Below are positions 7,876 through 15,294 of a DNA stretch of 18,779 nucleotides, piece by piece. Position 1 is the first letter of the stretch, and each line of letters begins with the position of its first letter. The position numbers and the translations under genes are program-made. The notes beneath the pieces were generated by a model, which saw nothing but the letters and a program-made list of their open reading frames with translations, had not been told where the DNA came from and did no database searches. The DNA lies in assembly GCA_946539635.1 (NCBI GenBank), contig CAMNHS010000010.1:1-18779 (forward strand), written 5' to 3'. This DNA is from an uncultured Prevotellaceae bacterium (GTDB lineage Bacteria; Bacteroidota; Bacteroidia; Bacteroidales; Bacteroidaceae).

Positions 7876-9300
7876 TTACTTTTTTGCAAACCATCCTGTG
7901 TATGCTATGCCGATGGCGAATTCGTTTTCGTTGTTGTATTTTCCGCCTCCAATTCTGCGTGTGGTGTAGTCGCCCTTTATTACGAGGCATGGCAGTGCGC
8001 GCCAGTTGATGCCGGCGGTGAACATTCCTACCTTCAGGCGGTCGTCGGCATTGTAGGGGGCTATAACGTCCTCTTGAGAGTTGTAGTATTCATATCTTAC
8101 GAACGGGATGATGTCTGGGAATTTCGGGCAGTTGTTAAAGAATCCCTTTATCTTCACGCCTGCTTCTCCGCCATAGCTGACAGCCTTGTGTGCTACCGGT
8201 GTGAGGCGTGAGTAGCCCGACTTGTTTGACAGTTTGCCGTTCTTTGCCGACAGCACGGAAGAGTTCGTGAGGTTTCCCCACATAAAGTTTGTGCGTGCCT
8301 CTACCCACTGGTTGCGGTATTGTCCGTCCAGGGTGTATATGCGTACCGGTGTCTTTCCCATTCCTGCGTATGTCTGGCTTTTGTCGGCATTTCCTCCGAC
8401 GTTGCTGCAGTAGTAGAAGGACGTGCCGAGGCGCAGACCCTTTACACCGTGCCAGTTAAGGCGTGCCACGAAGGCGGGGCAGGTGAAGTTGTCAACCTCA
8501 AACTTGCCTTGCTTGGCACCGCCAGCCCATTTATTTCTGTCGAAGCCGTTGGCGTTGAGACCCGTGACTATCATTGCCTCGTAGTCGAAAGCAGCATATC
8601 CTTTGCCGAAGTTGCCGAAGAACTCCAGTCCTGTTTCATGCCATGTAGAGGGGATTATCGTTGTCTCGCCTTCGGGGCGTACGGTGCCGAAGAATTGGTT
8701 TGGCTCATGGTGGTTGTTGGTGATGCCTACGGGTACTATGATGTGTCCTGCACGCACGTTGAAGGCTCTGTGGATGAGGCGGGTGATGTGAAGTTGCTCT
8801 AGTGCTACCTCGCCGCCTTTCTCTACTTCTGTCTCGTATTCTCCGTTCTCGGTATTCTCCAGTTCATACGACGTACCTGTGCCGCCAGCTTCGAACTCTA
8901 TCTCGATGCCGAGAATCCATTTCTTGTTGAATTTATAGTCGCCGGCAATCACGGCACGTGGTATGGCAATGGTGTTGCGGCTCTCTTTGGCATTACCTTC
9001 TGCGTGTCCGTAGAAACGGTTTGTGCCATACTTCTTGAATGCTGCCACTGCTTCACCGTAGCCGCCGATGCGCCATTTGCTGAAGCTGTTGAGGTCGCCG
9101 TATATGGTGTTGGCATCCTCGGGAAGTGTCTCCATTACGGCTGACTGCTTGCAGACCGAGTCGGCGTTTGCCTTGGTGGAAGAACTTGCAGGATGATAAA
9201 TGTTGTTTGTCGCGCCGGTAGTAGCATCTGTGTTACCCTGCGCTGCTGCACTGCCTATGCTGCATGCAAGAAGGAGTGAGAGTATTGTCTTGTTTGCCAT
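7876..9300 (-). CDS. outer-membrane porin-like beta-barrel protein, first gene of the leftward unit
   Basis: 474 residues. Signal peptide MANKTILSLLLACSIGSAAAQ with cleavage before Gln. Residues about 22-66 form a low-complexity linker, then a barrel begins at FSKWRIGGYGEAV (73-85). A block at about 184-224 (RAGHIIVPVGI, HHEPNQFFGTVRPEGE, IPSTWHETG) is a pattern seen in Bacteroidetes porin-like proteins, followed by many short beta strands with aromatic ends to IAYTGWFAKK. It resembles OprP-type porins in layout but is not a clear member, so the family call is general. It probably supplies the outer-membrane passage for the substrate handled by the imelysin-like and heme proteins encoded after it. 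The 87-bp gap to the next gene is larger than elsewhere in the unit and holds a tandem repeat, so expression of the later genes may differ. Confidence 0.72.
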   Translation of the reverse strand: MANKTILSLLLACSIGSAAAQGNTDATTGATNNIYHPASSSTKANADSVCKQSAVMETLPEDANTIYGDLNSFSKWRIGGYGEAVAAFKKYGTNRFYGHAEGNAKESRNTIAIPRAVIAGDYKFNKKWILGIEIEFEAGGTGTSYELENTENGEYETEVEKGGEVALEQLHITRLIHRAFNVRAGHIIVPVGITNNHHEPNQFFGTVRPEGETTIIPSTWHETGLEFFGNFGKGYAAFDYEAMIVTGLNANGFDRNKWAGGAKQGKFEVDNFTCPAFVARLNWHGVKGLRLGTSFYYCSNVGGNADKSQTYAGMGKTPVRIYTLDGQYRNQWVEARTNFMWGNLTNSSVLSAKNGKLSNKSGYSRLTPVAHKAVSYGGEAGVKIKGFFNNCPKFPDIIPFVRYEYYNSQEDVIAPYNADDRLKVGMFTAGINWRALPCLVIKGDYTTRRIGGGKYNNENEFAIGIAYTGWFAKK

Positions 9301-9354
9301 ATTTATATATAAAAGGTATAATGAAGAATAATGGTCAATTTATGTTTGCGGATG

Positions 9355-9386
9355 CAAAGGTATGGCTTTTTTGGCAGGAGGACAAT
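9355..9386 (-). promoter_or_regulatory. Bacteroidetes-type promoter for the leftward unit
   Basis: On the minus strand, TACCTTTG (9355-9362) matches the -7 consensus TAnnTTTG exactly, with TTG (9383-9385) 20 nt upstream as the -33 element. The transcript would begin near 9348, leaving a leader of about 48 nt before the ATG at 9300. I saw no clear Fur-like palindrome here. Confidence 0.6.
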
Positions 9387-9500
9387 ACTCATTTTTAGGT
9401 AATTTAACTACAAAATAATGTTCGGATTGCATGAAAAAGGCACAATAATCTTACGAAAACCCCATAAATTTGTTTGAAAGATGCAATTTTTTTGTTTTTA

Positions 9501-9532
9501 TTTGGATAATTTCACAAAAGTATGTATATTTG
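9501..9532 (+). promoter_or_regulatory. Bacteroidetes-type promoter for the rightward six-gene unit
   Basis: TTTG (9501-9504) followed after 20 nt by TATATTTG (9525-9532), an exact TAnnTTTG match with correct spacing. Transcription would start near 9539, giving a leader of about 60 nt, A/T-rich and without a Shine-Dalgarno sequence, as is usual in this phylum. A run of T/A (9487-9500) just upstream could act as an UP-like element. A 7-bp inverted repeat, ATTGCAT (9426-9432) and ATGCAAT (9481-9487), lies further upstream. No comparably good promoter was seen inside the downstream unit. Confidence 0.75.
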
Positions 9533-9599
9533 CACCGATTTACATAAAAGAACAATTAACGAAAATTAATCTAATTAGTTAACTTAAACAATAAAAATT

Positions 9600-10256
9600 A
9601 TGAAGGCAATGAGATTTATTGCAGTGCTCGCAGCACTGTCGTTGTCAATGAGTGCAATGTGTCAGACAACAGCACAATTGAAGTCTAAGCAAGCCAAAAG
9701 TATTCTGAAAGAAAAAGCTTCTAAGGATGCCCGTAAGGAAGCTAAAAAGATGGAGAAAGAAGGATGGAAAGTTTCACCTGGTGCTTTGCCATTGGAGAAG
9801 CAGTTGGATAGGGCATATATGTATGCTCTTGACATTGATGAAGATATGAATCAGTTGTATCTGTTGGGCGAAGGTAAGAGTGTAGCTGGAAACTATGATG
9901 CAGCCCGTATGCAGGCAACGGAACTTGCTCGCTTGGAGATTGCCAGAAGTATAAGTACGGAGGCTACCAGCTTGATAGACAATATGGTTGGTAATAAGCA
10001 ATTGGATAATGAGGAAGCTGCTTCTATGACTACAATGTTGAGTGAATCTAAGACAATCACTTCTCAGAAATTGGGACGTGTGATGGTGGCTGTTGAGGCT
10101 TATCGTGAATTGTCCAATAAGAACCGAGAGGTGTTGGTGCGTCTTGCAGCAAAAGCCTCTGATATTAAGGAAATCGCCAAGAACGCTATCCGTGAGGAAA
10201 TGGAAAAACGCGGAATGAAGATGAGCGAGAAGACAATGGAGATGTTGTCGAAGTAA
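9600..10256 (+). CDS. exported LPP20-like protein, conserved Bacteroidetes type
   Basis: 218 residues. Signal peptide to about 21 (SMSAMC, cleavage before Gln22; Met at -1 makes a lipobox unlikely). A strongly basic helical segment follows (about 28-57, ending KEGWKVSPG), then LPLEKQL and a QLYLLGEGKSVAGNYDAARMQATELARLEIARSI core (85-118), which has the alanine-rich A....A...AR..LA..I helix seen in LPP20 and FlgT N-terminal domains. A second part contains SQKLGRVMVAVEAYRELSNKNREVLVRLA (155-183), the beta-strand core of the same fold. It ends in a charged helix. It is soluble in the periplasm or associated with the outer membrane; its molecular role is unknown. It is the first gene after the 9501-9532 promoter and lies 83 bp before the CHASE2 gene. 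The last gene of the unit has a related N-terminal domain. Confidence 0.65.
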   Translation: MKAMRFIAVLAALSLSMSAMCQTTAQLKSKQAKSILKEKASKDARKEAKKMEKEGWKVSPGALPLEKQLDRAYMYALDIDEDMNQLYLLGEGKSVAGNYDAARMQATELARLEIARSISTEATSLIDNMVGNKQLDNEEAASMTTMLSESKTITSQKLGRVMVAVEAYRELSNKNREVLVRLAAKASDIKEIAKNAIREEMEKRGMKMSEKTMEMLSK

Positions 10257-10339
10257 GTAAAAGTTTTGCTTGGCTCAACGGGATTCTTTTACAAAGTGAG
10301 GCGACAAAAAAAGGTTAATAACCAATAGACTTTTATTCA

Positions 10340-11458
10340 ATGTCCAATTTGAAAAACAACGGTTTTATACGGTATGTGGGCATAACAGTGCTGTCATTCG
10401 TTATTATTGCGATTTACGGTCTGTTTGCCTTCAATCTAAAAGTGTTTAGTCCTGTGGCAAAGGCTATTGGTGACTATTCCTTTGAAGACTTTTACTATCA
10501 GATAATGAGTTCGTCAGACGGTGTTGATACAAATCGTGTAGTCACCATCGTTGACATGACGGAACTTATCAGCCGACGCGACCTTGCAAATACTATTTCT
10601 GAGATTACAGCACTGAAGCCTAAGGTGTTGGGTGTGGATATCGTTTTTGAAGGTCTGAAAGAAGATACCATCGGTGATAAGATGCTTCTGGAAATAGTAA
10701 GTAAGAGTAATGCTGTTTTTGCTTACAAGATTATTGACAGAACTGAAGAGGAGGTGCATTCATTCTTTATGCCGAATGACTCTCTTATGGAGGGCTATGT
10801 CAATATGCCAAGACAATTGTATGGTGGCTTGAAGCGTAGTCTTAGTGTCGGCCGCATGCATAAAGGAAAACTAACGCCATCGTTCATCAAGAAGGTTGCT
10901 GACAAATATGCCGGAGAAGAGGTGATGCCACTTACGGATAAGGAAATTCGTATCAACTTCGCACCGACGCATTTTGAAGTGGTAAAATATGCAGATGTCA
11001 TGATGCATCCAGAGCTGATTGAGGATCGAGTAGTGTTGTTAGGTGCCATGAAAGAAGAAACGGATATGCACTATACGCCATTGGGGAAAATCGCAGGAAC
11101 AGAGTTGTTGGCATACGGCATTTCCACAATGTTAAAACATGATGATGTGAAAGTCGTGTCAGGGTGGCTGATGTGGATAATATCATTCTTGGTGGTGTTG
11201 TTGGTAACATACGTCAGGATGACATATATGGAGTTTGCAACGAGACGTAATCTGCTATTCCGGTCAATATTGTCATTAGGTCTTGCTGTTGGCCTCGTGG
11301 TTTTCTCAGTAGTAGCTGTGTTCATGTGGGCTGGTTTCATACTTTTCAGTGAATATAATATCAGCATAAACCTCGGCTTTGCTATTGCCGCAACAGCTGT
11401 AATACCATCGGCTGTAAATCTGTATGACACAATAGTAAACTATAAATCAAATAAATGA
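10340..11458 (+). CDS. CHASE2-domain membrane sensor without an output domain
   Basis: 372 residues. One N-terminal membrane helix (about 13-31), an extracytoplasmic CHASE2 domain (about 40-265) and three closely spaced C-terminal helices (about 276-294, 305-325, 330-360) followed by only some 12 residues. CHASE2 hallmarks are visible: SFEDFYYQ near the start, RVVTIVDM (66-73), a helix then PKVLGVDIVFEG (94-105), FAYK, an FAPTHF strand, and RVVLLGAMKEETDMHYTPLG...AGTELLAYGISTML, which is the family's closing G-x(n)-D-x-h-x-T-P-(h)-G-x-h-x-G-(h)-h-A segment. CHASE2 receptors normally end in a kinase, cyclase or GGDEF domain; here none is present, so signalling must pass through partner proteins or the domain works as a periplasmic binding scaffold. 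The stop overlaps or abuts the next start (ATGATTATGG), implying coupled translation with the transglutaminase-like gene. Confidence 0.85.
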   Translation: MSNLKNNGFIRYVGITVLSFVIIAIYGLFAFNLKVFSPVAKAIGDYSFEDFYYQIMSSSDGVDTNRVVTIVDMTELISRRDLANTISEITALKPKVLGVDIVFEGLKEDTIGDKMLLEIVSKSNAVFAYKIIDRTEEEVHSFFMPNDSLMEGYVNMPRQLYGGLKRSLSVGRMHKGKLTPSFIKKVADKYAGEEVMPLTDKEIRINFAPTHFEVVKYADVMMHPELIEDRVVLLGAMKEETDMHYTPLGKIAGTELLAYGISTMLKHDDVKVVSGWLMWIISFLVVLLVTYVRMTYMEFATRRNLLFRSILSLGLAVGLVVFSVVAVFMWAGFILFSEYNISINLGFAIAATAVIPSAVNLYDTIVNYKSNK

Positions 11459-13419
11459 TTATGGATAAAAGAATATTTTCTGCTTTATTCTTCGCTCTTC
11501 TGATGCTTGTATCAATTACTGTGCAGGCTCAGCAGCGTCTTGTCGTAACGGCTGTTACTGGTGGTGCAGAATATATAGACAAAGGACGAAAAAGTCCATT
11601 GGGTAAGGGCGCTACCTTGACATTAGAGACAAAGGTATATATCCCGTATAATGGTTCTTTGACAGTTATTGATGAGGCGACCAGTAAGGAATATACTGTT
11701 AAGTCTATTGGCTGGGCTGCCTTGGAAGAGAAACTTGCAGACAGTAACCATACCGTGCTGACACGTACTAAAGACTATGTCAAGTCTGTATTGGCAGAAG
11801 TGCGCAAGACTCCAAAGGTTAAGGCTCGCTATGTTAGCGATCCGGCTACTGTGACACGTGAGAAATATGTAAAGAAAGAAGCATCGCATAATGATTTCCG
11901 GGCACAGTTTGATGCTTTCAGCCAGAAGGCACGCCAGGATTATGATGACTTCCGTAAGAAGTGCTTGGAGGAGTATGCAAAATTCGTTCGCGAGGCGTGG
12001 CAACAGTTTAAACCAGAGCAACCGGTCCCTGTGCCTGAAGAAGAAGAAATCGTTCCTGTATTGGCACCCGATGCTGATGCAGAGACTGCATCGTGGTTTG
12101 GCGATCAGTTAAAGAAAATATTCAAGAGGAAAAATAAGGATAAGGCTGCCAAAGGAAATGCTGATACGCCAAAGCCTGTGGATAAACCAAAGCCAGTTGA
12201 CAAAGGACAAAACGTTCAGCTGACGTATGAAAAGGTGTTGCCACCGCCTCCAGTTGTGAAGCAGCCTGAACCATTGTCAGAGGTGCGTGAACAGCAGGAG
12301 ACTTCTAACGATTATATGGCATTTGATGTGTTTGGTACGAAGTGTCGTGTGCGTATCGGTGACAACTGCAAGTTTACCCTGCCAAGTGTTAGTGAAAATG
12401 ATGTGGCAGATGCTATTGAGAAATTCTCGCAGACACAGTTTGATAATATGCTTTTTGACTGTCTTCAGGAACGTAAGAACCACGCTTTCTCTGACTGGGC
12501 ATATTATCAGATGTTGTTAGCTCTGACAAACCATTTTTATGGAGAGAATACTAATGAAGCTACATTGGCACTTGCTTTCCTGTACTCACAGTCGGGATAC
12601 AAGATGCGTCTGGCACAGGATGGTACAAAACTATACATGCTGGTAGCAAGTGATTACATGCTTTACAACAAGTCTTACTTCTATATTGACGATTCATCAT
12701 ATTTCCTCTTGGAGGGAAACAGAGAGGGAACATTGAATATATGTAAGGCTGGATTCCCGAAGGAGAGTACCCTCTCACTACAGATTTCTGCATCGCAGGA
12801 CCTTGCTGATAATCCAACAGTGGAACGTACTATAACCTCGCGCAGATATAGTGATTTCAGCTTCACTATCAGGTCAAATAAGAATTACATTGACTTCTAT
12901 GAGACTTATCCTCCATCGTCTGTCAATAATAACTTCATGACACGTTGGGCTATGTATGCTAATACTCCAATGGATAAAAGCTTAGAGGAACAACTTTACC
13001 CACAGATGAGGGAGAAACTTGCGGGAATGTCAAATTTAGATGCAGTACAACATCTGCTCAACTGGGTACAGACCGGTTTAGAATATGAATATGATGACAA
13101 TGTTTGGGGACACGATCGCGCATTCTTTGGAGAAGAGAGCCTGTTCTATCCTTTCTGTGATTGTGAAGACAGATCTATCCTCCTGTCGCATTTAGTTCGT
13201 GACCTCGTAGGACTTGACGTCGTATTGGTATATTACCCTGGTCACTTGGCAATGGCAGTGGATTTTAAAGAGGATGTAGATGGCGAGTACTATATGTATG
13301 ACAATAGAAAATTCGTAGTCTGTGACCCAACCTATATTGGCGCTTCAGTAGGACAGGCTGCTATGGAGCCTAATGGCATAACATTGATATTGCTGGATTC
13401 AAATTATAAAAGACTATAA
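11455..13419 (+). CDS. exported transglutaminase-like protein with N-terminal FecR-like region
   Basis: 654 residues. Signal peptide to about 26 (LMLVSITVQAQ). Residues about 29-75 (VTGGAEYIDKG, PLGKGATLTLETKVYI, GSLTVID) resemble a FecR-like beta domain. Residues 152-185 form a helix with 11-residue periodicity of aromatics (F152/F155, Y163/F166, Y174/F177, F185). A basic then Pro-rich linker (about 190-280) repeats KPVD. The C-terminus (about 535-640) is a transglutaminase-like domain with a plausible triad C570 (in FCDCEDRS), H597 (PGHLAMAV) and D624 (CDPTYIG). In bacteria this fold most often serves as a cysteine protease, cyclase or amidase; the reaction is unknown. Starts at 11455 and 11461 are both possible; the latter gives MDKRIF and a clean n-region, and the former overlaps the CHASE2 stop. 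Next gene follows after 29 bp. Confidence 0.75.
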   Translation: MIMDKRIFSALFFALLMLVSITVQAQQRLVVTAVTGGAEYIDKGRKSPLGKGATLTLETKVYIPYNGSLTVIDEATSKEYTVKSIGWAALEEKLADSNHTVLTRTKDYVKSVLAEVRKTPKVKARYVSDPATVTREKYVKKEASHNDFRAQFDAFSQKARQDYDDFRKKCLEEYAKFVREAWQQFKPEQPVPVPEEEEIVPVLAPDADAETASWFGDQLKKIFKRKNKDKAAKGNADTPKPVDKPKPVDKGQNVQLTYEKVLPPPPVVKQPEPLSEVREQQETSNDYMAFDVFGTKCRVRIGDNCKFTLPSVSENDVADAIEKFSQTQFDNMLFDCLQERKNHAFSDWAYYQMLLALTNHFYGENTNEATLALAFLYSQSGYKMRLAQDGTKLYMLVASDYMLYNKSYFYIDDSSYFLLEGNREGTLNICKAGFPKESTLSLQISASQDLADNPTVERTITSRRYSDFSFTIRSNKNYIDFYETYPPSSVNNNFMTRWAMYANTPMDKSLEEQLYPQMREKLAGMSNLDAVQHLLNWVQTGLEYEYDDNVWGHDRAFFGEESLFYPFCDCEDRSILLSHLVRDLVGLDVVLVYYPGHLAMAVDFKEDVDGEYYMYDNRKFVVCDPTYIGASVGQAAMEPNGITLILLDSNYKRL

Positions 13420-13448
13420 TAATTACCATATAATAATTTAATAATTAA

Positions 13449-15209
13449 ATGAAAATGAAAAGTTTTAAAAGTTTAATGTTGGCAGCATCATTAATGATAG
13501 CCCCAACAATGGCGAACGCTCAGACTCAGACAAGCGAAAGCTACACTTCTTACTACTTCGTCCAGGGACAGGGTGGTTTGCATATCCCTTTCACTCCTGG
13601 TTCACGTGGTGATTTGATGAAACCAAGCTTTGGACTGAATGTGGGTACTTGGTTCGCACCTGCTATCGGTGCACGTTTTGGCGCTGAAGGCCTGAAGTCA
13701 GCCATTAAGTACGGTGACAACTATGAATCGTTCAATTACCTGAACTTCAATCTCGATGCCATGATTAACCTGTTCTCTTTCGTCGGCATGAGTGACTCAA
13801 AGGCTAAACTCTATGTATTGGGTGGTATTGGTCTTAACTGTATTACAAAAAAAGGTGTACGCCCAACTTCTACAAAACCTGATATAGCCCGCAACCTGCG
13901 TGTAGGTGTAGGTTTTGACTATCAGATTGCGAAGCCTTTAAGCCTTTCATTGGAATATAGAATGAATAATACTGCTGACTATTTTAATGGTCGCCAGAAT
14001 AATTCCACCGATTGGTTCTCTTCTCTGATGCTTGGTGTCGCATATAATTTCGGACATAAGGTACATGTAGTTGAGAAGCCTGTTGCAGCAGCAAAGGCAC
14101 TGTCTCTTTATGATCAGATGCAGGCTGGTGTCAACGAGCGCATGAAGTTGTGGATGAAACGTGTCAAGGGTGAGAGTAAAGCTGACTATCTGGCTCGTAC
14201 AGCACCTGAGGCTATCGAAACACAGCGTTTGGCATTCACTAAGGAACTCTCTACAGACCTTGCAAAGACTCATGCCAATACAGAAATTGCAGACATGTCT
14301 TATAACCAGAAAGCTAATATGCTGGGTGTAGCATTCACTGCCATGCCTACTATCTTCCTTACAGATGTGCCAGAATCTGAACTTAATGGACTCAATAAAA
14401 ACAACCTGCAGTTAACAAATACTGTGTATAACCTGAACCCAGGTGACAAGTTCGAAGTGCTCTATACTGAAATGCTCAACCCTGCAACAGGAAAGAAGTA
14501 CACATATCGCAAGCCAGCCGATGGCAAGCAGGTTTCTACCGACGGCTTCATGCCAGTCATCGCATTGCAGCAGGTTATGGAGAACCGTGTTCGTTTGCAG
14601 CAGATTACGGACAAAGCTCTACTTGAGGCAAAATCTAAGGGAATCCTTACAGACAACACAACAATCAATGTCAATGCTCGCTTAGTTCCTGCAAAGGATG
14701 GAAAGGCTGACTATCTCATTGACTATGACTATAACGTAAAGGATGGCTTCAGCGTGAAGGATGACTTTGCTCCTGGTAAGTATGATGCAGACCGCTCAGC
14801 TGCTTCTACAGCAATGTTGAAGATTATCACCGAGTCTATGAATGGTGATTTCGCCAAGTACATGGTACCTGGTAAGGAAGTGACAATCAACTATCAGGGT
14901 TCTGCAGATTCAAAGCCTGTTCGCAAGAAAATTGCTTATAATGGCAGATATGGCGATATCAAAGACCAAGCTGTTGATGTTAATGGAAAGACAGAAAACA
15001 TGACGATAACCAAAGCAACTGGCATTAAGTCTAATGAAGAGTTGTCATTGGTACGTGCAACAAGTGTACGTAGTTCTGTTTTGAAGAATGTACCTGCATT
15101 AAAGGACATGAAACTGAAGGAGAAGTATGCAGTTAAGGTCTCAGACAAGGAAGGCTCTGAGTTCCGCCGCGTAGCTGTAAACTTTATCTTCCATGATGTA
15201 GCATACTAA
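13449..15209 (+). CDS. outer-membrane barrel protein with caspase-shared module and divergent OmpA-like C-terminus
   Basis: 586 residues. Signal peptide ending MANAQ. Residues about 33-205 form a small beta-barrel (GGLHIPFTPGSRGD, FGLNVGTWFAPAIGARFG, YLNFNLDAMINLFS, LYVLGGIGLNCI, LRVGVGFDYQI, SLSLEYRM, SLMLGVAYNFG), like OmpA/OmpW-type eight-stranded barrels. A linker leads to a module (about 232-353) that aligns with part of the downstream caspase. The C-terminal region (about 470-586) is OmpA-like: TINYQGSADS (479-488), then SNEELSLVRATSVRSSVL (528-543, the helix with N..LS..RA..V) and FRRVAVNF (572-579, the closing RRV strand). OmpA domains bind peptidoglycan, so the protein would bridge outer membrane and cell wall. 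It sits between the transglutaminase-like and caspase genes, and is likely the system's anchor. The OmpA resemblance is divergent. Confidence 0.75.
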   Translation: MKMKSFKSLMLAASLMIAPTMANAQTQTSESYTSYYFVQGQGGLHIPFTPGSRGDLMKPSFGLNVGTWFAPAIGARFGAEGLKSAIKYGDNYESFNYLNFNLDAMINLFSFVGMSDSKAKLYVLGGIGLNCITKKGVRPTSTKPDIARNLRVGVGFDYQIAKPLSLSLEYRMNNTADYFNGRQNNSTDWFSSLMLGVAYNFGHKVHVVEKPVAAAKALSLYDQMQAGVNERMKLWMKRVKGESKADYLARTAPEAIETQRLAFTKELSTDLAKTHANTEIADMSYNQKANMLGVAFTAMPTIFLTDVPESELNGLNKNNLQLTNTVYNLNPGDKFEVLYTEMLNPATGKKYTYRKPADGKQVSTDGFMPVIALQQVMENRVRLQQITDKALLEAKSKGILTDNTTINVNARLVPAKDGKADYLIDYDYNVKDGFSVKDDFAPGKYDADRSAASTAMLKIITESMNGDFAKYMVPGKEVTINYQGSADSKPVRKKIAYNGRYGDIKDQAVDVNGKTENMTITKATGIKSNEELSLVRATSVRSSVLKNVPALKDMKLKEKYAVKVSDKEGSEFRRVAVNFIFHDVAY

Positions 15210-15222
15210 AAAATACATAATA

Positions 15223-15262
15223 CCAAAGTCTATCCCCCAATAATCCGGAGGATAGACTTTGG
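15223..15262 (+). promoter_or_regulatory. perfect 13-bp intercistronic hairpin before the caspase gene
   Basis: CCAAAGTCTATCC (15223-15235) and its exact complement GGATAGACTTTGG (15250-15262) enclose a 14-nt loop. It starts 14 nt after the barrel gene's stop and ends 32 nt before the caspase start. No U-run follows (ACTTATTGAAG), so it is not a standard intrinsic terminator; in this position an mRNA-stabilising or processing hairpin, or partial attenuation that sets the caspase level below its partners, is more likely. A partial TTTG/TACCTTAT promoter-like pairing nearby has wrong spacing. Confidence 0.7.
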
Positions 15263-15294
15263 ACTTATTGAAGTAATACCTTATATATAGATAG

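Noticed and set aside
7700..7969. Plus-strand open frame with a Tyr-rich repeat and its minus-strand counterpart with Pro-Ile repeats
   Set aside because: The repeated residues are only the translation of the 9-bp DNA repeat at 7813-7875; both flanks belong to the leftward genes.
8320..8802. Plus-strand open frame of 160 codons
   Set aside because: It lies entirely inside the leftward barrel gene, which has a signal peptide and continuous barrel-like strands; the plus frame shows no domain or signal and is an antisense shadow.
9301..9400. Possible Fur box before the leftward unit
   Set aside because: AT-rich stretches such as GGTATAATGAAGAATAATGG do not form the 19-bp Fur-type palindrome, so iron control is not visible in the sequence.
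15223..15262. Reading the 13-bp hairpin as a normal rho-independent terminator
   Set aside because: No U-run follows on either strand and the next gene in the same functional set starts 32 nt later, without a good promoter of its own.
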